Assembly (NCBI GenBank): GCA_034434335.1 | Contig: DAOTZS010000243.1 | Location: 1 to 12,025, forward strand | Origin: DAOTZS01 sp034434335 | Lineage (GTDB): Bacteria > Chloroflexota > Anaerolineae > CG2-30-64-16 | Reading direction: 5' to 3' | DNA length: 12,025 bases | The notes under the pieces: model-generated | What the model was told of the DNA's origin: nothing | What the model saw: only the letters and a program-made list of their open reading frames with translations | Databases searched by the model: none | In this document: positions 5,823 to 10,964 of the stretch, piece by piece | Numbering within the stretch: the stretch's first letter is position 1 | Layout of the letters: the number at the start of each line of letters is the position of its first letter | Program-made: the position numbers and the translations under genes

Positions 5823-7532
5823 CTACGCTTCCTGCAGCGCCTCTTCGGCCACCGGTCGCCTGAGCATCTCGTGCAGAGCTTTGCCAGGCTGCACCATGGG
5901 ATAGACGTTGAACTCCTGCTCCACCACGAAGTCAATCAGCACAGGCCCGGGATGAGAGCGCGCCTCGGCGATCACCTCTGCCACATGCGCCCTTTTCTCG
6001 GCCCGCATCCCCATGATGCCGTAAGCCTCGGCCAGCTTGACCAGGTCGGGGCAGCTTATCGAGACCGCCGAATAGCGCTTACCGTGCATCAGCTCCTGCC
6101 ACTGACGCACCATGCCCAGATAGCCGTTGCGCATGACCGCAATCTTGAGGCGGCGCCGTTCCTGCACCACAGTGGCCAGCTCAGGAATGCTCATCTGGAA
6201 ACCGCCGTCGCCGGCGATGACCCAGATCTCCTCATCAGGCCGGGCAAAACTGGCACCTATACCGGCCGGCAGGCCATAGCCCATCGAGCCCAGCCCGCCC
6301 GACGAGAGGAAGCGGTTGCGGTGCAGGTGGCGGAAATACTGCGCTGCCCACATCTGATGCTGGCCCACATCGGTCACGATGGTCACCTGGCCACCGTTGA
6401 TGCTGCGCCGGATTTGATCAATCACATACGGCACATGGAGCGAATTATCGTTGTTGCGCGCCAGGATGTCTCGCCTCAGGGACTCCTTCCGCCATTCCTC
6501 AATCCGGGCAAACCACTCGCTGCGCGCGCGGTATTCAACATGGGGGAGGAGTTGGGCCAGGACGTGTTTGACGTCCCCCACGATACCGATGTCGGCAATC
6601 ACATTCTTGCCGATCTCGGCCGGGTCAATGTCCACGTGGATAATCTGAGCCTCCTGGGCATAGGTGCTCAGCGTGCCGGTGACCCGATCGTCGAAGCGCA
6701 TGCCCAGGGCGATCAACAGGTCCGCGGCCTGCACAGCCTGGTTCACATATGCCTCGCCATGCATCCCCATCATGCGCAGGTTCAGGGGATGGGACTCGGA
6801 GATGCTGCCAATACCCAGGAGCGTAGTGCAGACAGGGATGTTACCCTTCTCGGCAAAGGCCTGCAGTTCATCATGGGCTCCGGCCAGGATGACGCCATGT
6901 CCAGCTAAAATCAAAGGCCGCTGGGCAGAGTTGATAAGCTGGATGGCCTGGCGAACCTGGTCCTCGGTGGCGCGCACCCGCGGGCGATAGCCCGGCAGGC
7001 GCACCTGGATCGCATCATAATCGAACTCGGTGGAGGCGAATTGGACATCCTTGCAGATGTCAATCAGCACGGGGCCCGGCCGGCCCGTCCTGGCGATATG
7101 GAAAGCTTCTTTCATGATGCCCGGCAGGTCCCGCACGTCGGTCACCAGGTAGTTGTGCTTGGTGATCGGCAAGGTAACGCCGGTGACATCGGTCTCCTGA
7201 AAGGCGTCGGTCCCCACCAGGTGAGAAGGGACCTGGCCGGTGATGGCCACCACGGGTATCGAATCCATCATGGCACAGGCCAGGCCGGTAACCAGGTTGG
7301 TCGCGCCCGGCCCAGAAGTGGCCATGCACACCCCCACTTTGCCGCTGGCACGGGCATAGCCATCGGCAGCAAAGGCGGCGTTCTCCTCATGGCGCACCAG
7401 CACGTGATGGATAGGGTAATCCAGGAGGGCATCGTACACCGGCATGATAGCGCCACCCGGATAGCCAAAGACCACCTCTACGCCCTCGCGGATCAGGCTT
7501 TCCCAGACGATTTGAGCTCCTGTCCGTCTCAT
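5823..7532 (-). CDS. ilvB: Acetolactate synthase catalytic (large) subunit IlvB
   Basis: A 569-residue thiamine diphosphate enzyme that joins two pyruvates to acetolactate, or pyruvate with 2-ketobutyrate, the shared first step of Val/Leu and Ile synthesis. Seen: GVEVVFGYPGGAIMPVYDAL (17-36), the catalytic glutamate in RHEENAAFAADGYAR (E49), ATSGPGATNLVTG (71-83), ITGQVPSHLVGTDAFQE, and the diphosphate/metal motif GDGGFQMSIPE (441-451) followed by RNGYLGMVRQWQ. The QWQ segment and the FAD-site region distinguish biosynthetic synthases from simple decarboxylases. Length is typical. ATG 7532 follows AGGAGG with 7-nt spacing. It is the first structural gene of the operon, 114 nt downstream of the attenuator terminator, so its expression should follow branched-chain amino acid supply. 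Confidence 0.96.
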   Translation of the reverse strand: MRRTGAQIVWESLIREGVEVVFGYPGGAIMPVYDALLDYPIHHVLVRHEENAAFAADGYARASGKVGVCMATSGPGATNLVTGLACAMMDSIPVVAITGQVPSHLVGTDAFQETDVTGVTLPITKHNYLVTDVRDLPGIMKEAFHIARTGRPGPVLIDICKDVQFASTEFDYDAIQVRLPGYRPRVRATEDQVRQAIQLINSAQRPLILAGHGVILAGAHDELQAFAEKGNIPVCTTLLGIGSISESHPLNLRMMGMHGEAYVNQAVQAADLLIALGMRFDDRVTGTLSTYAQEAQIIHVDIDPAEIGKNVIADIGIVGDVKHVLAQLLPHVEYRARSEWFARIEEWRKESLRRDILARNNDNSLHVPYVIDQIRRSINGGQVTIVTDVGQHQMWAAQYFRHLHRNRFLSSGGLGSMGYGLPAGIGASFARPDEEIWVIAGDGGFQMSIPELATVVQERRRLKIAVMRNGYLGMVRQWQELMHGKRYSAVSISCPDLVKLAEAYGIMGMRAEKRAHVAEVIAEARSHPGPVLIDFVVEQEFNVYPMVQPGKALHEMLRRPVAEEALQEA

Positions 7533-7539
7533 TACAGCT

Positions 7540-7545
7540 CCTCCT
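7540..7545 (-). promoter_or_regulatory. Shine-Dalgarno sequence of ilvB
   Basis: AGGAGG on the minus strand, 7 nt before the ilvB ATG at 7532, within a longer GAGGAGGAG run. It lies downstream of both leader hairpins and is not part of the alternative pairings described for the attenuator. Confidence 0.8.
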
Positions 7546-7563
7546 CATAGCTGAGAAAAGCAA

Positions 7564-7605
7564 GCGCCTTTCACCCGCACCCTGCACAAGGCGGGCGAAA
7601 GGCGC
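7564..7605 (-). other. Large stem-loop between attenuator and ilvB
   Basis: GCGCCTTTC (minus strand, 7605-7597) pairs perfectly with GAAAGGCGC (7572-7564); after one A-C mismatch five more G-C pairs (7595-7591 with 7578-7574) close a 12-nt loop. On the minus strand it is followed by the T-rich but interrupted TTGCTTTTCTC. It could be a second weak terminator or a 5' stabilising hairpin of the processed ilvB message; the sequence does not decide. Confidence 0.6.
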
Positions 7606-7645
7606 CTTTGCCAGATGCGCCGTCACCGGCGCCAGACTACGCTAT

Positions 7646-7679
7646 AAAAAACAGGGGCCTCCCGTTTGGGAGGCCCCTG
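7646..7679 (-). terminator. Intrinsic terminator of the ilvB attenuator
   Basis: On the minus strand CAGGGGCCTCCC (7679-7668), loop AAAC, GGGAGGCCCCTG (7663-7652), then TTTTTT (7651-7646). The 12-bp GC-rich stem and six uridines are textbook. It stands between the promoter and ilvB, in front of the structural genes, so it only makes sense as a regulated terminator. Eleven bases of its left arm and loop (7662-7672) are perfectly complementary to 7728-7738 in the leader peptide region, giving an alternative antiterminator. Confidence 0.95.
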
Positions 7680-7794
7680 GCTATGACTTGTGGAGTATAC
7701 CTGGCACTTCTGGTCCTGGGCTAATCTCTCCCAAACGGTGTTGGCTCCTTGCCAATGACAAGGAGCTCAATAAGGGAGAGAATAACCAGGCCAG
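7662..7794 (-). promoter_or_regulatory. Attenuator with mutually exclusive leader RNA structures
   Basis: Four segments in the order of a classical attenuator. Segment 1 (7794-7774) pairs with segment 2 (7732-7710) in a helix of about 20 pairs with two single-base bulges, one mismatch and one G-U; its core is GGTTATTCTCTCCC with GGGAGAGATTAGCC. Segment 2 also contains CCGTTTGGGAG (7738-7728), perfectly complementary to CTCCCAAACGG (7672-7662), which is the left arm and loop of the terminator. A small 8-bp hairpin (7766-7759 with 7751-7744) lies inside. Predicted logic: a ribosome stalled at leader codons 7-18 blocks segment 1, freeing segment 2 for the antiterminator; a ribosome reaching the TAG covers segment 2 and the terminator forms. 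Confidence 0.88.
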
Positions 7795-7807
7795 AATAAG
7801 CAACCAT
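7721..7807 (-). CDS. Leader peptide of the ilvB operon (28 codons)
   Basis: A short frame, ATG 7807-7805 to TAG 7723-7721, inside the ilvB leader. Eleven of 28 residues are branched-chain: V2 and, within the stretch LVILSLIELLVI (residues 7-18), ten more, i.e. four Leu codon choices plus Ile (ATT) and Val (GTT, GTC) codons. The remainder is ordinary. GAGGT (7821-7817) lies 9 nt upstream as ribosome site, and the promoter's predicted start is about 25 nt before the ATG. The control codons fall in segment 1 and the inner hairpin, the stop codon in segment 2 of the attenuator. It is the counterpart in role of the enteric ilv/leu leader peptides, but not a sequence homologue that I recognise. The peptide itself probably has no function beyond being translated. 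Confidence 0.9.
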   Translation of the reverse strand: MVAYSGLVILSLIELLVIGKEPTPFGRD

Positions 7808-7838
7808 GGGAGATTGACCTCGGATCGATTTCAACCAA

Positions 7839-7867
7839 AGTTTAGCACATGCTCTCGACCTTGTCAA
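7839..7867 (-). promoter_or_regulatory. Promoter of the ilv-leu operon
   Basis: On the minus strand TTGACA (7867-7862), 17-bp spacer, TAAACT (7844-7839). The -35 is consensus, the -10 matches 4 of 6, and the spacing is ideal for the housekeeping sigma factor. Transcription should begin near 7832, giving a leader of about 300 nt, or a terminated RNA of about 190 nt. It lies 52 bp after the coaBC stop codon. Confidence 0.85.
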
Positions 7868-7918
7868 ATCGGGGACGGTTCAATTTGCCGGGAGAATCGG
7901 TTTACACTTTTGCGGTCG

Positions 7919-9256
7919 TTAGAATTGCCGCCCAGGGCCCCCACCCCTCCCTCGCTGAGTTTGGGCCTCAGCTAGAGGGTGTAGCCAACCGGCGACCGCC
8001 TCCATCACTCGCCAGGCCACTTCTGCTTTGCTCAGCAGTGGCAATGCCTCTTGCCGGCCATCGCGGTAAAGCAACGTCACCCGGTTCGTATCAGCCCCGA
8101 AGCCACTGCCGGGCTCTGTCACGTCATTGGCAACTATAAGGTCCAATCGCTTGGCCACCAGCTTGGCCACTGCGTTGGCCAGCAGGTCGTGGGTCTCAGC
8201 GGCGAAGCCCACCACCACCTTGGGCTGGCCAGTGGCAGCCCGCTGTGCCGCTACTTCGGCCAGGATGTCTGGGTTGCGGACCAGGCGCAAGGTGAGCTCT
8301 TCCTGGCCGGGCTCCTTCTTTATTTTCTGCGCGGCAACCTCGGCCGGGCGAAAGTCGGCGACCGCGGCCGCCGCGACGAGGGCATCAGTTTGAGCCAGCC
8401 GCCCCAGCACCGCATCACGCATCGCCAGGGCTGTGCGCACGGGCACTGCCTCCACGCCATAAGGAAGGGGCACCCTCAGGGGGGCGTGGACCAGGGTAAC
8501 GGTCGCGCCCAGGTCGCGCGCCGCCTCGGCCAGCGCCACCCCCATTTTGCCCGAGGAGGCGTTGGTAAGAAAGCGCACGGGGTCCAGTGGTTCCTGGGTG
8601 CCTCCAGCCGTGATCAGCACACGCCGGCCGGCCAGCGGACCGTGCCATGCTAACGCGCTGCGCGCTGCAGCGATAATCTCCACAGGCTCAGCCATGCGGC
8701 CAACCCCCTCCGCCCCCGAGGCCAGGCGGCCAACCCCTGGGCCGACAATCACCGCGCCACGCGCGCGCAAGGCAGTCGCATGGGCCTGGGTGGTGGGGCT
8801 CTCCCACATGTGAGACTCCATGGCCGGAGCCAGGATCCAAGGCACGCCCTCACGCCGCGGGCTGCTTCCTTCGGCCTGGGGAGAGGAAGGAGGGCGTTGA
8901 ATCGGCGTGGCCAGGAGGGTAGCCGTGAGCAGGTTGTCGGCCAGGCCCAGGGCCAGCTTGGCCAGGGTATTGGCGCTCAACGGCGCCACAATCACCAGGT
9001 CAGTGGCTGCAGCCATCTGCACATGGGGAATCGGCTGCCCTCCAGGCTCGCTCCACATGTCCACGCGCGCTGGCCGGCCGCTCAGCGCGCTGAAGGTGAG
9101 GGGGGCAACGAACCGGGTGGCTGCTTCCGTCATGATCACGTCTACCTGGGCACCGGCCTGGACCAGTTTGCTGCATAGATCGGCAGCCTTATAAGCAGCG
9201 ATGCCCCCCGTAATGCCCAATAACACCCGTTTTCCTGACAGCAGACGATCTATCAT
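7919..9256 (-). CDS. coaBC: Bifunctional phosphopantothenoylcysteine decarboxylase / phosphopantothenate-cysteine ligase CoaBC
   Basis: A 445-residue fusion making 4'-phosphopantetheine for coenzyme A: the C-terminal CoaB half adds cysteine to phosphopantothenate, the N-terminal CoaC flavoprotein decarboxylates the product. CoaC shows GITGGIAAYKAADL (14-27), the likely catalytic His78 in IPHVQMAAATDL, PLSANTLAKLALGLADNLL (92-110), PAMESHMW (144-151) and GRLASGAEGVGRM (176-188). CoaB shows LITAGGTQEPLDPVR (214-228), TNASSGKMG, AAAVADFRP, KIKK (311-314), VGFAAET and IVANDVT. ATG 9256 is preferred, with GGGAGAG upstream; an in-frame ATG at 9325 lies before the predicted transcription start. Odd: residues 118-137 are a Pro/Ser-rich insertion, the PAMN Asn is Glu, and the usual flap Cys is Ser. 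The C-terminal 14 residues are Gly/Arg-rich. Monocistronic by context. Confidence 0.94.
   Translation of the reverse strand: MIDRLLSGKRVLLGITGGIAAYKAADLCSKLVQAGAQVDVIMTEAATRFVAPLTFSALSGRPARVDMWSEPGGQPIPHVQMAAATDLVIVAPLSANTLAKLALGLADNLLTATLLATPIQRPPSSPQAEGSSPRREGVPWILAPAMESHMWESPTTQAHATALRARGAVIVGPGVGRLASGAEGVGRMAEPVEIIAAARSALAWHGPLAGRRVLITAGGTQEPLDPVRFLTNASSGKMGVALAEAARDLGATVTLVHAPLRVPLPYGVEAVPVRTALAMRDAVLGRLAQTDALVAAAAVADFRPAEVAAQKIKKEPGQEELTLRLVRNPDILAEVAAQRAATGQPKVVVGFAAETHDLLANAVAKLVAKRLDLIVANDVTEPGSGFGADTNRVTLLYRDGRQEALPLLSKAEVAWRVMEAVAGWLHPLAEAQTQRGRGGGPGRQF
8844..8897. repeat. Small inverted-repeat insertion within coaBC
   Basis: ACGCCCTC (8844-8851) and GAGGGCGT (8890-8897) are perfect 8-bp inverted repeats that bound the stretch coding for most of the 20 extra residues (8846-8905) in CoaC. 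In usual family members the LLAT segment is followed within a few residues by the PAM motif; here 60 bp are added in frame. The encoded run PPSSPQAEGSSPRREG is low-complexity. An in-frame palindromic repeat insertion is inferred; slippage or a lineage-specific loop are alternatives. Confidence 0.55.
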
Positions 9257-9315
9257 CCGGTTCTCTCCCAGAACATAATGACAGCGCAAGGCTCGACAGG
9301 CGTGTGGCACCAGCC

Positions 9316-9344
9316 ATTGTAGCACCCCTCAGGTGCCGGGTCAA
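9316..9344 (-). promoter_or_regulatory. Promoter of coaBC
   Basis: On the minus strand TTGACC (9344-9339), 17-bp spacer, TACAAT (9321-9316): 5 of 6 matches in both hexamers. The predicted start near 9309 gives a 5' leader of about 53 nt to ATG 9256 and excludes the in-frame ATG at 9325 as start. Confidence 0.82.
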
Positions 9345-9352
9345 CACACAAT

Positions 9353-9381
9353 TTGACAAAGCGCTAAGGCGGGCATATCAT
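9353..9381 (+). promoter_or_regulatory. Promoter of the MFS transporter gene
   Basis: TTGACA (9353-9358), 17-bp spacer, TATCAT (9376-9381), i.e. consensus -35 and 5 of 6 in the -10. It points away from the coaBC promoter; the two -35 hexamers are 8 bp apart. Start predicted near 9388, about 40 nt before the ATG. Confidence 0.82.
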
Positions 9382-9427
9382 CGCTGGCGAGGTTGGCATA
9401 CGCACTCCACGAGGCCAGGTCAAAGAG

Positions 9428-10723
9428 ATGAAATCCCCATCCCGACACCGCTGGTTTGTTGTCGCCGTCTTCTTTCTGTTCATGCTTCTCCACCAGTCGG
9501 ACAAGCTGCTTATCGGCACCCTGACCCCCAACATCATGGATACCTTCCGCATCACCAAGGCGCAGATGGGGGCGGTGTCTACCGGCGCGCTGATCGTGGG
9601 CGCGATCTGTTATCCCCTGTGGGGGTATCTGTATGACCGATATGGCCGGGCCAAGCTGCTGGCCCTGGCCTCTTTCCTCTGGGGAGCCACCACCTGGCTG
9701 AATGCCATCGCACCTACCTATCGCAGCTTCCTGGCCACCCGTGCCACCACCGGTATTGACGATTCCAGCTATCCCGGCCTGTACAGCCTCATCTCTGACT
9801 ATTTTGGCCCCAGGGTGCGCGGCAAGATCTACGGCCTGCTGGAGCTGACCATGCCGCTGGGTTTTCTCACGGGCATGATCATGGCGCTGGCACTGCGCGA
9901 TGCCGTCGGCTGGCGAGGGGTGTTCTACATCACCGCTTCCCTGGGCGTCCTGCTGGCGTTGGTGATCTTTTTCGGTGTGCGCGAGCCCCCGCGAGGCAAG
10001 AGCGAACCGGAGTTGGCCGGGCTGGCGAGGATAGGCTCTTATCGCTTCGACTGGCCAATCGCCCTGGACCTGTTCCGGAAGCCCAGCTTGCGGCTGTTGT
10101 TCGTGCAGGGGTTTTTCGGCGTCTTTCCCTGGAACGTGATCACCTACTGGTTTTTCACCTACCTGGAGCGAGAACGCGGCTACACGGGCAATGCTTTGCT
10201 GATCACCATGGCCTCGGCGGTGATCGTGCTGGCGCTGGGCTACCCGGTCGGTGGTGCGCTGGGTGACCTGTTTTTCCGCCACACCCCGCGCGGCCGGGTG
10301 ATTGTCGCCACGGCCGGCGTCATCCTGGGCGCTGTGTTGCTGTGGGGCACCCTGGCTGTGCCGGCCTCCAACCAGGGGCTGTTCCTGGCCATGTTGGTGC
10401 TGACAGCCCTCTTCATCCCCTTTGCGGCACCCAATGTGATCTCCACCGTTTACGATATTACGCTGCCAGAAGTGCGCAGCACCGCGCAGGCCATTCAGAG
10501 CTTCATCGAATCGGCAGGGGCAGCCCTGGCACCTCTCATTGCCGGGGTGATCGCGGATCGCTCCTCTCTCCATGATGCCATCCTCTGGATCTGCGTCTCG
10601 GCCTGGGCACTGTGTGCTCTCTTCTTTGTGTTCGTGGCCGTTCGGGTGCCTGGCGATATGGCGGTCTTGCGCAGCCAGATGCGCGAGCGCGCGGCGCGCG
10701 AACGTGCGCTACAGGCCGGGTGA
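9428..10723 (+). CDS. Major facilitator superfamily transporter
   Basis: A 431-residue integral membrane protein with about 12 hydrophobic segments in two halves separated by a hydrophilic loop at about 186-212. The MFS signature between helices 2 and 3 is clear: GYLYDRYGRAKLLAL (66-80). RATTGIDDSSYPGLYSLISDYF with RVRGKIYGLLE (about 105-138) resembles Spinster-like MFS proteins, where it is G-I-G-E-A followed by SLI-D-F and RG; here the acidic pair is DD. The second-half repeat of motif A is weak (GGALGDLFFRHTPRGR, 275-290). Substrate unknown; the sequence gives no hint, and the neighbours coaBC and the DUF2207 gene do not form a known functional set. ATG 9428 has only a weak ribosome site (AAAGAG). 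The C-terminal tail (about 405-431) is Arg-rich and cytoplasmic by the positive-inside rule. No terminator with a T-run follows. Confidence 0.9.
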   Translation: MKSPSRHRWFVVAVFFLFMLLHQSDKLLIGTLTPNIMDTFRITKAQMGAVSTGALIVGAICYPLWGYLYDRYGRAKLLALASFLWGATTWLNAIAPTYRSFLATRATTGIDDSSYPGLYSLISDYFGPRVRGKIYGLLELTMPLGFLTGMIMALALRDAVGWRGVFYITASLGVLLALVIFFGVREPPRGKSEPELAGLARIGSYRFDWPIALDLFRKPSLRLLFVQGFFGVFPWNVITYWFFTYLERERGYTGNALLITMASAVIVLALGYPVGGALGDLFFRHTPRGRVIVATAGVILGAVLLWGTLAVPASNQGLFLAMLVLTALFIPFAAPNVISTVYDITLPEVRSTAQAIQSFIESAGAALAPLIAGVIADRSSLHDAILWICVSAWALCALFFVFVAVRVPGDMAVLRSQMRERAARERALQAG

Positions 10724-10790
10724 CAAGATAGAGGCAGGCCGAGGGGCACTCTGGCTCGGCGGCCAGGTGTCAGCTTGGTGTCGGCACCAG

Positions 10791-10821
10791 TTCACTTGTT
10801 TGGAGAGGAATGTGGTAGAAT
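10791..10821 (+). promoter_or_regulatory. Possible extended -10 promoter for the DUF2207-type gene
   Basis: TAGAAT (10816-10821) preceded by TGG (10813-10815), fitting an extended -10 element. The upstream TTCACT (10791-10796) is a poor -35 with a 19-bp spacer. Transcription from here would place the second copy of the hairpin element in the 5' leader of the gene at 10965. Confidence 0.4.
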
Positions 10822-10835
10822 GACTACTGCCTTGC

Positions 10836-10947
10836 GGGGAAGGGGGCTCGAGATCAGGTTATTCTGGGCGGCGAAGCCGCCCAGAATAACCTTTCAAAGG
10901 ATTCCCCCGCCCCGATTGGGGGTGGGGGCACAGCATAGTGCAACTGC
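10836..10947. repeat. Partial, inverted copy of the second element (upstream of DUF2207-type gene)
   Basis: About 112 bp that, read on the minus strand, match the inner part of 5005-5182: GCAGTTGCACTA, GCTGT, a G/C tract, GGCGGGGGAATCC, the hairpin, CTCGA and CCCTTCCCC. Both 10-bp terminal repeats are missing, so it is truncated or decayed. It keeps a 17-bp perfect hairpin (10856-10872/10876-10892, loop GAA). It ends 5 bp before the ribosome site of the downstream gene. Confidence 0.75.
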
Positions 10948-10964
10948 TGTCGAGGAGTGGTGTA

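Noticed and set aside
7533..7832. T-box riboswitch in the ilvB leader
   Set aside because: The conserved T-box sequence (AGGGTGGNACCGCG) is not present before the terminator. The antiterminator is instead a direct 11-bp pairing with the leader peptide region, and a Leu/Ile/Val-rich reading frame is present, so peptide-mediated attenuation explains the data.
9257..9325. Upstream start of coaBC at ATG 9325 adding 23 residues
   Set aside because: The extra residues do not match the family, the GGGAGAG ribosome site serves ATG 9256, and the predicted -10 box (9316-9321) and start near 9309 lie downstream of ATG 9325.
10738..10760. Stem-loop GCCGAG/CTCGGC after the MFS stop codon as terminator
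   Set aside because: Only 6 bp with an 11-nt loop and no following T-run; could easily arise by chance in GC-rich DNA.
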